Assembly (NCBI GenBank): GCA_032718475.1
Contig: JAUCBJ010006359.1
Location: 25,571 to 89,570 of the forward strand
Length of the DNA: 64,000 bases
Origin: Nemertoderma westbladi
Taxonomy: Eukaryota; Xenacoelomorpha; Nemertodermatida; Nemertodermatidae
Direction of reading: 5' to 3'
Under the pieces are notes generated by a model. That model did not search any database. It saw nothing but the letters and a program-made list of their open reading frames with translations, and had not been told where the DNA came from. Within the stretch, counting starts at the first letter, position 1. Every line of letters begins with the position of its first letter. The translations under genes were made by a program, and so were the position numbers. Shown in pieces: positions 1 to 12,200 of the stretch.

Positions 1-386
1 AGTTTGCCTATTCTGTCTGACTAATCTCAGTTTGACTATTCTGTCTGACTATTCTCAGTTTGCCTATTCTGTCTGACTATTCTCAGTTTGACTATTCTGT
101 CTGACTAATCTCAGTTTGACTATTCTGTCTGACTAATCTCAGTTTGACTATTCTGTCTGACTATTCTCAGTTTGACTATTCTGTCTGACTAATCTCAGTT
201 TGACTATTCTGTCTGACTAATCTCAGTTTGACTATTCTGTCTGACTATTCTCAGTTTGACTATTCTGTCTGACTAATCTCAGTTTGACTATTCTGTCTGA
301 CTATTCTCAGTTTGACTATTCTGTCTGACTAATCTCAGTTTGACTATTCTGTCTGACTATTCTCAGTTTGACTATTCTATCTGCTC
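1..386. repeat. 28-bp tandem repeat (minisatellite)
   Basis: Directly visible tandem array of a 28-bp monomer (core AGTTTGACTATTCTGTCTGA followed by CTAATCTC or CTATTCTC). There are about 14 copies, and the array is cut by the left window edge. Two monomer variants alternate irregularly (CTAATCTC versus CTATTCTC). It abuts the 22-bp array with a short transition near 380-400. No coding role is inferred. Confidence 0.95.
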
Positions 387-1666
387 AGTTCACCCAAATG
401 TATTGGTCCGCTCACACAACTTTATATGTCCGCTCTCACAACTGTATTGGTCCACTCACACAACTGTATATGTCCGCTCACACAACTGTATATGTCCGCT
501 CACACAACTGTATTGGTCCACTCACATAACTGTATATGTCCGCTCACACAACTGTATATGTCCGCTCACACAACTGTATATGTCCGCTCACACAACTGTA
601 TTGGTCCACTCACACAACTGTATATGTCCGCTCACACAACTGTATTGGTCCACTCACACAACTGTATATGTCCGCTCACACAACTATATATGTCCGCTCA
701 CACAACTGTATTGGTCCACTCACACAACTATATATGTCCGCTCACACAACTGTATATGTCCGCTCACACAACTGTATATGTCCGCTCACACAACTGTATT
801 GGTCCACTCACACAACTGTATATGTCCGCTCACACAACTGTATTGGTCCACTCAAACAACTGTATATGTCCGCTCACACAACTGTATATGTCCGCTCACA
901 CAACTATATATGTCCGCTCACACAACTGTATATGTCCGCTCACACAACTGTATATGTCCGCTCACACAACTGTATTGGTCCACTCACACAACTGTATATG
1001 TCCGCTCACACAACTGTATTGGTCCACTCAAACAACTGTATATGTCCGCTCACACAACTGTATATGTCCGCTCACACAACTGTATATGTCCGCTCACACA
1101 AATTTATATGTCCGCTCGCACAACTTTATATGTCCGCTCACACAACTTTATATGTCCGCTCACACAACTGTATATGTCCGCTCACACAACTGTATATGTC
1201 CGCTCACACAACTGTATTGGTCCACTCACACAACTGTATATGTCCGCTCACACAACTGTATTGGTCCACTCACACAACTGTATATGTCCGCTCACACAAC
1301 TATATATGTCCGCTCACACAACTGTATTGGTCCACTCACACAACTATATATGTCCGCTCACACAACTGTATATGTCCGCTCACACAACTGTATATGTCCG
1401 CTCACACAACTGTATTGGGCCACTCACACAACTGTATATGTCCGCTCACACAACTGTATTGGTCCACTCAAACAACTGTATATGTCCGCTCACACAACTA
1501 TATATGTCCGCTCACACAACTGTATTGGTCCACTCACACAACTATATATGTCCGCTCACACAACTGTATATGTCCGCTCGCACAACTTTATATGTCCGCT
1601 CACACAACTTTATATGTCCGCTCACACAACTTTATATGTCAGGTCACACAACTTTCAACTTCATAA
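387..1666. repeat. 22-bp tandem repeat (minisatellite)
   Basis: About 58 copies of a 22-bp monomer (ACAACTGTATATGTCCGCTC plus AC), with a recurrent variant reading TATTGGTCCACTCAC. The monomer length is not a multiple of 3 and it lacks stops in the forward frames. All three forward frames are therefore open for more than 1 kb, which is a repeat artefact and not a gene. The two variants are arranged in irregular blocks, a sign of local slippage or unequal exchange. Confidence 0.95.
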
Positions 1667-2782
1667 GTCAGGCTCACAAATAGATTGGGTATGCTTACTG
1701 TGAAAGAGGATCAACTTCAAATCTTGTCAGACATCGAAAAACTTACTAGACCTCGAAATCAGATTCCCTATTTCTATTTGCTGGTTTGGAAAGAGTAATG
1801 TGTCATAGCTGGTAGGGCCTACTGCCTTGTGAGAAGTAAATAAAATACATATAAAGATCTTTACTGCATAATATTACTATTTTATCTCATATTATATCTG
1901 AAATTCATTTAAAGTGATATATTCAAGAGTGATTTATGTTCAGAATGTCCAGTTTTGTCCAAGTCACTGAATTAAATTATAAAGTTGAAGAATAAGTACG
2001 TAATAGTACGGTGTAACTGGTGCAAAATCGTCGGAGATACTTTTCTCAAACACTTGTGGCTAAAGAATGAAAGCGAAATTAAAAATTTTACTCACCCAGT
2101 AAAGAGGAGGGAGGTGAAACTAACTCTGTTTCAATCTCATAAGGATTGTAGAATAATTTGGGGAAAAGTTTGTTATATTTGTTATAATGACACTATATTC
2201 TGTGTGGTGTTGTCACGTACATGCGACGCTTTGCCTGTAGATATAAACTAATTACTTCCTTGATGTGTTGGGTTTTAATTAGTGTTCTATGCGGGAGTTA
2301 GCGATGCCACATTGTAATTGTTTTCAAACGGATATTTAATATATTACATGACGTATATACCTTTCGCCATTCGTTATTCAAAAGCGAAAGTTTCAAATCC
2401 TATTTCGGACATTACCACACTGGAAGAACCTTAAGAAAATAATAACATCCGGTGGTTATGATAATAATTTCACGAAATTTCTTGATTAGAGAAGATGATA
2501 ACTTAGGGTTATTGTTACATGAGTTTTGATTATAACATAATAGATCTTTGTTTTTAATTATATTATTTATATTATTATATTATTTATTAGAGCTCATACA
2601 CAATTCATTTCAATTTAACGCCAATTCAATTGTGTTTTAATGAGGGTTTGACAAACTAATAAAAAAAAAAACCTCTCTAAACCTACCCTAACCTTAAAAT
2701 AAAATTATCGACCAATAGTCGCTTGTAATTTACTGTGAGGGTGTATATATAACGGAAAACTAATGGCTTTGTGATTATTTAC
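1667..2782. other. AT-rich non-coding stretch, no gene seen
   Basis: Unique AT-rich sequence. An 88-codon forward frame at 1985-2251 starts at TTG, has no recognisable motif and no convincing splice signals. I see nothing else. If the WDR59 reading of the neighbouring exon is right, this is intron or 3' gene territory of that minus-strand gene. Confidence 0.5.
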
Positions 2783-2951
2783 CTTTTTGGGACTCCCCTG
2801 GGTCGCTTAGAGATTGGGCGAGTTGTGTTGTAGGCCGGGTCACATCGTTGAGGCCGTGCGACGCGGCCGACGCCTGACTTAGGTGCTTCCGACGGAACGA
2901 CAACGGCGAGTCCAACGGGGCGTCGGTTTCCGGCAAATCGTGAACAAACAG
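2783..2951 (-). CDS. WDR59: Probable WDR59 exon (downstream of the WD-repeat exon)
   Basis: A GC-rich 169-bp island in AT-rich DNA. On the minus strand it is preceded by a pyrimidine tract and AG (TTTTTTTTCTTTAG) and followed by AAG/GTAAAT. The open frame begins LFVHDLPETDAP and ends SLSDPGESQK. It starts in phase 0, and the clear WDR59 exon at 29550-29798 ends in phase 0. In WDR59 proteins the residues just after the last WD blade have a short Leu-x-x-(Asn/His)-Asp pattern like LFVHDL. That resemblance is from memory of the family and is modest. The rest is a low-complexity Ser/Pro/Asp linker, as expected between the propeller and the RWD domain. The splice to 29550 is inferred, not shown. 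It could instead be an exon of another minus-strand gene. Confidence 0.5.
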
Positions 2952-3858
2952 CTAAAGAAAAAAAAAATTATTAAAGTGAAAAAAAAAATACACAACTGAC
3001 AAGTTATTTACTATTTACATCATGGTGTGAAAAGCAGCACTTTTCATCTTTATGACCCCTAGTGAATTTTATGTACCGAGCGAGCGCAGCGAGGGAGGTT
3101 TACATAAATATACGATGGTCATAAACGCTGAATAGTGTTTTTTTTCATAAAATAATGTCCAAAATTTTATTACATTATGTCAACTTATCGCGGTTCTGAA
3201 TGCTTAATTAAACACTCTAATTAGTGGAGTGGCTTAACGACATAAAAAGGTGAAATTATGACAAAAGTGTTGGCATTCGTTCGTGGGTTGGTATATAGAT
3301 GACAAAAGGCCCAGGCTGCAAAGATCTTACCATATCATATCATATCATATATTATATTTAATTCGGACAGAGCCGACATAAATCATTGATTATAAATATT
3401 AAATAAAACGGAAAGAAGGTATCAGGTTAAAATTGCCCAAACAGAGATATTAAAACATACAAAGCAAGGTTAAATTTTATATGGGGCTAAAATACGGCAC
3501 AAATAACTATTTAAAGATGGTACTTGATGGAAAAATCGAGATTCAAGCAAGGTTAAAATTATATCAGGCTAAAACCAGTTGTTAAGTGACGGAAGAGGCA
3601 GGTAAGGAAGGCATAGGTCAAGGAAGCAAGTGTGTGAAGCACTGTATGATACGCAGGAAGTCAAATAGGTAAGGAGGCCCGTTTATATACGGGACTCCTT
3701 TTATATATATATGTTTAGATACCGAAGTAACTGCAAATTCTTTCCCGTTTGATACTGAAAGGCAGTGGATGATTGTAGACTGTCCGGATAAAATCTAGAG
3801 TCATTTGTTCCTTCATGGTAAGCGCTGACTGGCCGCCTAACCTAGCATCTAGGTTTTC
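2952..3858. other. Intronic DNA, no gene seen
   Basis: AT-rich unique sequence with a short CATAT run near 3331-3350 and other simple tracts. No conserved open frame or RNA gene recognised. Under the WDR59 model this is the 3' end of a 26.6-kb intron. Confidence 0.5.
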
Positions 3859-4209
3859 TTATAGGTAATATTTGTAAGTCATTAGAGAATACACTGATGG
3901 CACGGGGTGGAGCTTTCTGCACATTTGGTGAGTTGAAAAGAGTCCTGTATATTTCCTACCGCTCAGATTGCACGACACCTTCTGTAGAAAGCTCTGAACC
4001 AGTTCATTGGGGCATGTAGCTGTACGGATCAGGGTGCCAATATTGCTTAGAGTTCGTGTGATAATGGTCGATAATTCGTAGAGTGTTCTATTTGTGACAT
4101 AATTTCCTTGGTATACCATCTTGCGTAGTGACATTCTGTAAGCTGCATCAACGTTGTCGAATTCAGTAGGTGACATGCAGCTCCCAGACATAAACCTTGT
4201 GTAGTACAA
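3859..4209 (-). pseudogene. Possible LINE ORF2 C-terminal fragment
   Basis: A 116-codon minus-strand frame with segments such as SPTEFDNVDAAYRMSLRKMV and TCPNELVQSF. This pattern (a helix with D-x-x-Y/F-R-x-x-L-R-K) resembles the region after the reverse transcriptase in some non-LTR retrotransposons. It lies on the same strand and downstream of the reverse-transcriptase relic at 5015-5730, so both may be parts of one old LINE interrupted by the MITE at 4467-4804. The assignment is weak and rests on pattern and context only. Confidence 0.3.
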
Positions 4210-4237
4210 GATGGAAGGAAGAGCTACAGCGCGCCAT

Positions 4238-4385
4238 ATTATTATTATTATTACTATTTATTTCGTACACTGGCATGCAGCCAGGAACAGAGTAAGTAAA
4301 GAGAGGAGACAAAAACCACAAAATAATACATAGATAATACAGAGAAGGCAAAGACAATATATAACTAAATAATACACGATAAACA
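4238..4385 (-). mobile_element. LINE-like 3' end with AATAAA and (TAA)n tail
   Basis: Read on the minus strand, this T-rich stretch passes through CTGCATGCCAGTGTACG, then AAATAAATAG, and ends in (TAATAA)n. A 3' terminus with a polyadenylation-like hexamer and a TAA microsatellite tail is typical of several invertebrate LINE families. No reverse-transcriptase sequence is attached, so it would be a strongly 5'-truncated copy or a related SINE. The exact 5' limit is not clear. Confidence 0.45.
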
Positions 4386-4466
4386 GATAGTGACATGATA
4401 ATCTACAAAATAAAATATGGAAATACAATTAATTAATTAGTACGTAGTGACATACACCAATAAATC

Positions 4467-4804
4467 TGTAATATTATGGGTTTGTTCAGTGGAAAAAATT
4501 AGAAAGCGCGTCACCGGGGGTTGAACCAGCGCTATACGTACGTTTCGGCCTAACAGGCCTCATACAGGCCTAACCAGCTCGCCACTTGCCCCTGACACTC
4601 ACACTCCCACCTAATCCACTTCTATTGAATGGGAAGTCTAAGTTGCATATATTATATCTCTAACAGCGGTCCTACCGGCCTCAAGTACGCTAGAGTGAAA
4701 CAGGAGGGAAGTACAAATAAATAAATATTCAGCTCGGTATTGCTGCCAGGTGATATTAATTAAATAAATATTTTTCCACTTCTGAACAAACCCATAATAT
4801 TACA
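4467..4804. mobile_element. MITE with about 30-bp terminal inverted repeats
   Basis: The left end TGTAATATTATGGGTTTG (4467) is the reverse complement of the right end CAAACCCATAATATTACA (ending 4804). Pairing continues through TTCAG and the A-run/T-run, giving about 28-30 bp of inverted repeat around a 338-bp unit. No open frame is inside, so it is non-autonomous. A tRNA-like segment lies within (separate entry). No convincing target-site duplication is visible: the flanks read AATC on the left and CCTT on the right. Confidence 0.75.
4515..4590 (-). other. tRNA-like core (Pol III A and B boxes) inside the MITE
   Basis: On the minus strand, TGGCGAGCTGGTTA (4571-4584) resembles an A box and GGTTCAACCCC (4517-4527) a B box, spaced as in a tRNA. 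The segment between (GGCCTGTATGAGGCCTGTTAGGCC region) is a GGCC-rich palindrome and not a normal anticodon arm. This is therefore a tRNA-related relic, not a functional tRNA gene. It may be a SINE head inserted in, or captured by, the MITE. Confidence 0.55.
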
Positions 4805-5014
4805 CCTTTAATTAATTACAGTTGCAACAGCTCATCTCCAATTTATTTAACCAATAAATCTGACATTTCTGATTTTGAAAAACCCGGAAGTTCAAAAGTG
4901 TCGAACTTCAAACAATTTACGAGTTCCCTAGCACAATTAACTCGCCAATATTCTGATTCTTCTACATAAACATATCGTAAAGAATTAATCTCCTCATTGC
5001 TTAAGTTGTTAATA

Positions 5015-5730
5015 TTAAGATTCAACATAAGAACCCAAGTGTGTCAGGGTGAAGGTATTGCACGGTCCACCCTTTGCGCACAAAGGCCTCTGGCTCTGAG
5101 ATACCCGTATGATCCCTTTTCCTTTTACTTTGGCCATGTCAGTTTGGAGTCTCGATTTTGTATCAGATGAGCTCGGATTTAGACATGTTGTCAAACTTCG
5201 GGAGGATTTGCTGGAGGTAAAATTGAAAAACGCACATTTTGTCTTATCGGCTTCAAATGACAAACCAATTGAACCAAATATTCCTTACTTAGAATGGCAA
5301 CCATGCAATCTAACTCCTCACGAGATCTTGCAAATAATATAACATTATCGAAAGCTCCCTGAATATCGAGTTGGCACATATGCACATCTTGTCTTCTTTC
5401 ACAAGGCTTTTCCAATAATTCTAGATTTATGGCCGTAATGATATCAGCTCCGAACTTCTTCGGGTATGCTAATTGATTTGACTCCTCAGTAGACTCCTGA
5501 GTAGACCACTCAGTGCGAGGCTTAGACATGTGGTCATAAAGGTTATTGATGTCTGTTTCCACTTGTTCCTTGTAACTTTTAAGGTGTAGTGATGTAGTTT
5601 TGTTCCAGGCTGTCCTTCTTCTTTGTGGTTGTGTCTTACTTGCTTTACTACTTTGACTTTTGAAAGCAGCAGATACTGACGGTGTTCCGATCTGAACACA
5701 CGATTTCACCCTCCTCAGCCACCCTACCAT
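5015..5730 (-). pseudogene. Frameshifted non-LTR retrotransposon reverse transcriptase
   Basis: Minus-strand frame 5191-5730 (179 codons) contains CQLDIQGAFDNV, which matches RT motif A of non-LTR elements (D-I-x-G-A-F-D). It is followed almost at once by ILFARSREELDCM, which matches the segment just after the catalytic Asp-Asp of motif C. The stretch between motifs A and C, including the YADD-type box, is missing, so an internal deletion has removed the catalytic centre. In the next frame (5015-5263) FEADKTKCAFFNF matches the segment after motif D, so at least one frameshift is also present. This is a dead LINE fragment. The family (RTE, CR1/L2-like or other) cannot be assigned from this. 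Confidence 0.7.
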
Positions 5731-6206
5731 TCACACACCAGCTGAGACTATTATATGATCGATGTATGTCATACATTTTCCCCTGAACAAATATATATGT
5801 ATAATAATAATATAATAATAATTAACACTTTAATTTCCATGGCACATTTCCTTAGCAACATGGATTTTACATAGCAACAAGATACTAACTAACTATTGGT
5901 ATTTTGTTCCCAAATTTTGAGAAAAAAAACTGTAGTCCGAAGACTATCGATTGACTAAACTATACATAGTTACCAATAGTATTTCCAGAGCAACGGAAAT
6001 TTGGTTAACAATTTAATAATTTTTTATTACCATTTTGGCTGGTACAATAATGGAGTCTCATTAACACAAATTCTATACTGGCTTCATTGTGCTACGGAAG
6101 TGCAATTTGAACAATCGATTATCTATGGGCATGAAGTAATACATTAATAATAATATAGTGTACAATATTTGCCTAAGACTAGGTTTAATAATGGAAGCAT
6201 AAGTGT
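5731..6206. other. AT-rich unique DNA, no gene seen
   Basis: Short unique stretch between the LINE relic and the 37-bp satellite. No open frame, RNA gene or recognisable repeat found. The satellite begins abruptly at about 6207 after GGAAGCATAA. Confidence 0.5.
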
Positions 6207-9200
6207 TTGGAATGGGTGGGTGGTAGGATGAGAAAAAACGTGTAGGGAATGGGTGGGTGGAAGGATGAGAAAAAACGTGTTGGGAATGGGTGGGTGGTAG
6301 GATGAGAAAAAACGTGTTGGGAATAGGTGGGCCGAAGGATGAGAAAAACGTGTTGGGGATGGGTGGGTGGGAGGATGAGAAAAAACGTGTTGGGAATGGG
6401 TGGGCCGGAGGATGAGAAAACCGTGTTGGGAATGGGTGGGTTGGAGGATGAGAAAAAACGTGTTGGGCATGGGTGGGTGGGAGGATGAGAAAAAACGTGT
6501 TGGGAATGGGTGGGTTGGAGGATGAGAAAGACGTGTTGGGGATGGGTGGGTGGGAGGATGAGAAAAAACGTGTTGGGAATGGGTGGGTGGGAGGATGAGA
6601 AAAAACGTGTTGGGAATGGGTGGGCCGGAGGATGAGAAAACCGTGTTGGGAATGGGTGGGTTGGAGGATGAGAAAAAACGTGTTGGGCATGGGTGGGTGG
6701 GAGGATGAGAAAAAACGTGTTTGGAATGGGTGGGTGGTAGGATGAGAAAAAACGTGTTTGGAATGGGTGGGTGGTAGGATGAGAAAAAACGTGTTGGGAA
6801 TGGGTGGGTGGTAGGATGAGAAAAAACGTGTTGGGAATAGGTGAGCCGGAGGATGAGAAAAACGTGTTGGGGATGGGTGGGTGGGAGGATGCGAAAAAAC
6901 GTGTTGGGAATGGGTGGGCCGGAGGATGAGAAAACCGTGTTGGGAATGGGTGGGTTGGAGGATGAGAAAAAACGTGTTGGGCATGGGTGGGTGGGAGGAT
7001 GAGAAAAAACGTGTTGGGAATGGGTGGGTTGGAGGATGAGAAAAACGTGTTGGGGATGGCTGGGTTGGAGGATGAGAAAAAACGTGTTGGGAATGGGTGG
7101 GTTGGAGGATGAGAAGAACGTGTTGGGGATGGGCGGGTTGGAGGATGAGAAAAAACGTGTTGGGAATGGGTGGGTTGGAGGATGAGAAAAAACGTGTTGG
7201 GAATAGGTGGGCCGGAGGATGAGAAAATCGTGTTGGGGATGGATGGGTTGGAGGATGAGAAAAAACATGTTGGGAATGGGTGGGTTGGAGGATGAGTAAA
7301 AACGTGTTGGGAATGGGTGGGTGGGAGGATAAGAAAAAACGTGTTGGGCATGGGTGGGTGGGAGGATGAGAAAAAACGTGTTGGGAATGGGTGGGGAATG
7401 GAAGATGAGAAAAACGTGTTGGGGATGGGTGGGTTGGAGGATGAGAAAAAACGTGTTGGGAATGGGTGGGTGGGAGGATGAGAAAAACGTGTTGGGAATG
7501 GGTGGGTGGAAGGATGAGAAAAAACGTGTTGGGAATGGGTGGGTGGGAGGATGAGAAAAAACGTGTTGGGAATAGGTGGGCCGGAGGATGAGAAAACGTG
7601 TTGGGGATGGGTGGGTTGGAGGATGAGAAAAAAACGTGTTGGGAATGGGTGGGTGGGAGGATGAGAAAAAACGTGCTGTGAATGGGTGGGTGGGAGGATG
7701 AGAAAAAACGTGTTGTGAATGGCTGGGTTGGAGGATGAGAAAAAACGTGTTGGGAATGGGTGGGTTGGAGGATGAGAAAAACGTGTTGGGGATGGGCGGG
7801 TTGGAGGATGAGAAAAAACGTGTTGGGAATGGGTGGGTTGGAGGATGAGAAAAAACGTGTTGGGAATAGGTGGGCCGGAGGATGAGAAAATCGTGTTGGG
7901 CATGGGTGGGTGGGAGGATGAGAAAAAACGTGTTGGGAATGGGTGGGTTGGAGGATGAGAAAAAACGTGTTGGGAATGGGTGGGTTGGAGGATGAGAAAA
8001 AACGTGTTGGGAATGGGTCGGTTGGAGGATGAGAAAAAACGTGTTGGGGATGGGTGGGTGGAAGGTTGAGAAAAAACGTGTTGGGAATGGGTAGGTCGGT
8101 GGATGAGAAAAAACGTGCTGGGGATGGGTGGGTGGGAGGATGAGAAAAAACGTGTTGGGAATGGGTGGGCCGGAGGATGAGAAAAACGTGTTGGGGATGG
8201 GTGGGTTGGAGGATGAGAAAAAAACGTGTTGGGAATGGGTGGGTGGGAGGATGAGAAAAAAACGTGTTGGGAATGGGTGGGTGGGAGGATAAGAAAAAAC
8301 GTGTTGTGAATGGGTGGGTGGGAGGATGAGAAAAAACGTGTTGGGGATGGGTGGGTGGGAGGATGAGAAAAAAACGTGTTGGGAATGGGTGGGTGGGAGG
8401 ATAAGAAAAAACGTGTTGTGAATGGGTGGGTGGGAGGATGAGAAAAAACGTGTTGGGGATGGGTGGGCCGGAGGATGAGAAAAACGTGTTGGGGATGGGT
8501 GGGTGGGAGGATGAGAAAAACGTGTTGGGAATGGGTGGGTGGAAGGATGAGAAAAAACGTGTTGGGAATGGGTGGGTGGGAGGATGAGAAAAACGTGTTT
8601 GGGATGGGCGGGTTGGAGGATGAGAAAAAACGTGTTGGGAATGGGTGGGTTGGAGGATGAGAAAAAACGTGTTGGGAATGGGTGGGTGGGAGGATGAGAA
8701 AAAACGTGTTGGGGATGGGTGGGCCGGAGGATGAGAAAAACGTGTTGGGGATGGGTGGGTGGGAGGATGAGAAAAACGTGTTGGGAATGGGTGGGTGGAA
8801 GGATGAGAAAAAACGTGTTGGGAATGGGTGGGTGGGAGGATGAGAAAATCGTGTTGGGGATGGATGGGTTGGAGGATGAGAAAAAACATGTTGGGAATGG
8901 GTGGGTTGGAGGATGAGAAAAAACGTGTTGGGAATGGGTGGGTGGGAGGATGAGAAAAAACGTGTTGGGCATGGGTGGGTGGGAGGATGAGAAAAAACGT
9001 GTTGGGAATGGGTGGGTTGGAGGATGAGAAAAAACGTGTTGGGAATGGGTGGGTTGGAGGATGAGAAAAAACGTGTTGGGAATGGGTCGGTTGGAGGATG
9101 AGAAAAAACGTGTTGGGGATGGGTGGGTGGAAGGTTGAGAAAAAACGTGTTGGGAATGGGTAGGTCGGAGGATGAGAAAAAACGTGCTGGGGATGGGTGG

Positions 9201-12200
9201 GTGGGAGGATGAGAAAAAACGTGTTGGGAATGGGTGGGCCGGAGGATGAGAAAAACGTGTTGGGGATGGGTGGGTTGGAGGATGAGAAAAAAACGTGTTG
9301 GGAATGGGTGGGTGGGAGGATGAGAAAAAAACGTGTTGGGAATGGGTGGGTGGGAGGATAAGAAAAAACGTGTTGTGAATGGGTGGGTGGGAGGATGAGA
9401 AAAAACGTGTTGGGGATGGGTGGGTGGGAGGATGAGAAAAAAACGTGTTGGGAATGGGTGGGTGGGAGGATAAGAAAAAACGTGTTGTGAATGGGTGGGT
9501 GGGAGGATGAGAAAAACGTGTTGGGGATGGGCGGGTTGGAGGATGAGAAAAAACGTGTTGGGAATGGGTGGGTTGGAGGATGAGAAAAAACGTGTTGTGA
9601 ATGGGTGGGTGGGAGGATGAGAAAAAACGTGTTGGGGATGGGTGGGCCGGAGGATGAGAAAAACGTGTTGGGGATGGGTGGGTGGGAGGATGAGAAAAAC
9701 GTGTTGGGAATGGGTGGGTGGAAGGATGAGAAAAAACGTGTTGGGAATGGGTGGGTGGGAGGATGAGAAAATCGTGTTGGGGATGGATGGGTTGGAGGAT
9801 GAGAAAAAACATGTTGGGAATGGGAGGGTTGGAGGATGAGAAAAAACGTGTTGGGAATGGGTGGGTGGGAGGATGAGAAAAAACGTGTTGGGGATGGGTG
9901 GGCCGGAGGATGAGAAAAACGTGTTGGGGATGGGTGGGTGGGAGGATGAGAAAAAACGTGTTGGGAATGGGTGGGTTGGAGGATGAGAAAAAACGTGTTG
10001 GGAATGGGTGGGTGGGAGGATGAGAAAAAACGTGTTGGGGATGGGTGGGCCGGAGGATGAGAAAAACGTGTTGGGGATGGGTGGGTGGGAGGATGAGAAA
10101 AACGTGTTGGGAATGGGTGGGTGGAAGGATGAGAAAAAACGTGTTGGGAATGGGTGGGTGGGAGGATGAGAAAATCGTGTTGGGGATGGATGGGTTGGAG
10201 GATGAGAAAAAACATGTTGGGAATGGGTGGGTTGGAGGATGAGAAAAAACGTGTTGGGAATGGGTGGGTGGGAGGATGAGAAAAAACGTGTTGGGCATGG
10301 GTGGGTGGGAGGATGAGAAAAAACGTGTTGGGAATGGGTGGGTTGGAGGATGAGAAAAAACGTGTTGGGAATGGGTGGGTTGGAGGATGAGAAAAAACGT
10401 GTTGGGAATGGGTCGGTTGGAGGATGAGAAAAAACGTGTTGGGGATGGGTGGGTGGAAGGTTGAGAAAAAACGTGTTGGGAATGGGTAGGTCGGAGGATG
10501 AGAAAAAACGTGCTGGGGATGGGTGGGTGGGAGGATGAGAAAAAACGTGTTGGGAATGGGTGGGCCGGAGGATGAGAAAAACGTGTTGGGGATGGGTGGG
10601 TTGGAGGATGAGAAAAAAACGTGTTGGGAATGGGTGGATGGGAGGATGAGAAAAAAACGTGTTGGGAATGGGTGGGTGGGAGGATAAGAAAAAACGTGTT
10701 GTGAATGGGTGGGTGGGAGGATGAGAAAAAACGTGTTAGGGATGGGTGGGTGGGAGGATGAGAAAAAAACGTGTTGGGAATGGGTGGGTGGGAGGATAAG
10801 AAAAAACGTGTTGTGAATGGGTGGGTGGGAGGATGAGAAAAACGTGTTGGGGATGGGCGGGTTGGAGGATGAGAAAAAACGTGTTGGGAATGGGTGGGTT
10901 GGAGGATGAGAAAAAACGTGTTGTGAATGGGTGGGTGGGAGGATGAGAAAAAACGTGTTGGGGATGGGTGGGCCGGAGGATGAGAAAAACGTGTTGGGGA
11001 TGGGTGGGTGGGAGGAATGAGAAAAACGTGTTGGGAATGGGTGGGTGGAAGGATGAGAAAAAACGTGTTGGGAATGGGTGGGTGGGAGGATGAGAAAATC
11101 GTGTTGGGGATGGATGGGTTGGAGGATGAGAAAAAACATGTTGGGAATGGGAGGGTTGGAGGATGAGAAAAAACGTGTTGGGAATGGGTGGGTGGGAGGA
11201 TGAGAAAAAACGTGTTGGGGATGGGTGGGCCGGAGGATGAGAAAAACGTGTTGGGGATGGGTGGGTGGGAGGATGAGAAAAACGTGTTGGGAATGGGTGG
11301 GTGGAAGGATGAGAAAAAACGTTTTGGGAATGGGTGGGTGGGAGGATGAGAAAAAACGTGTTGGGCATGGGTGGGTGGGAGGATGAGAAAAAACGTGTTG
11401 GGAATGGGTGGGTTGGAGGATGAGAAAAAACGTGTTGGGAATGGGTGGGTTGGAGGATGAGAAAAAACGTGTTGGGAATGGGTCGGTTGGAGGATGAGAA
11501 AAAACGTGTTGGGGATGGGTGGGTGGAAGGTTGAGAAAAAACGTGTTGGGAATGGGTAGGTCGGAGGATGAGAAAAAACGTGCTGGGGATGGGTGGGTGG
11601 GAGGATGAGAAAAAACGTGTTGGGAATGGGTGGGCCGGAGGATGAGAAAAACGTTTTGGGGATGGGTGGGTTGGAGGATGAGAAAAAAACGTGTTGGGAA
11701 TGGGTGGGTGGGAGGATGAGAAAAAACGTGTTGGGAATGGGTGGGTGGGAGGATAAGAAAAAACGTGTTGTGAATGGGTGGGTGGGAGGATGAGAAAAAA
11801 CGTGTTGGGGATGGGGGGTGGGAGGATGAGAAAAAAACGTGTTGGGAATGGGTGGGTGGGAGGATAAGAAAAAACGTGTTGTGAATGGGTGGGTGGGAGG
11901 ATGAGAAAAAACGTGTTGGGGATGGGTGGGCCGGAGGATGAGAAAAACGTGTTGGGGATGGGTGGGTGGGAGGATGAGAAAAACGTGTTGGGAATGGGTG
12001 GGTGGAAGGATGAGAAAAAACGTGTTGGGAATGGGTGGGTGGGAGGATGAGAAAAAACGTGTTGGGAATAGGTGGGCCGGAGGATGAGAAAACGTGTTGG
12101 GGATGGGTGGGTTGGAGGATGAGAAAAAAACGTGTTGGGAATGGGTGGGTGGGAGGATGAGAAAAAACGTGCTGTGAATGGGTGGGTGGGAGGATGAGAA

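Noticed and set aside
1-1666. CRISPR array
   Set aside because: The repeats are contiguous without unique spacers, and the DNA is eukaryotic. The same holds for the other arrays in the window.
340-1703. Three overlapping forward frames (376-447 codons) over the 22-bp array
   Set aside because: The 22-bp period without stops opens all frames. No gene signal is present.
1985-2251. 88-codon forward ORF
   Set aside because: Starts at TTG, no motif, composition like the surrounding AT-rich DNA.
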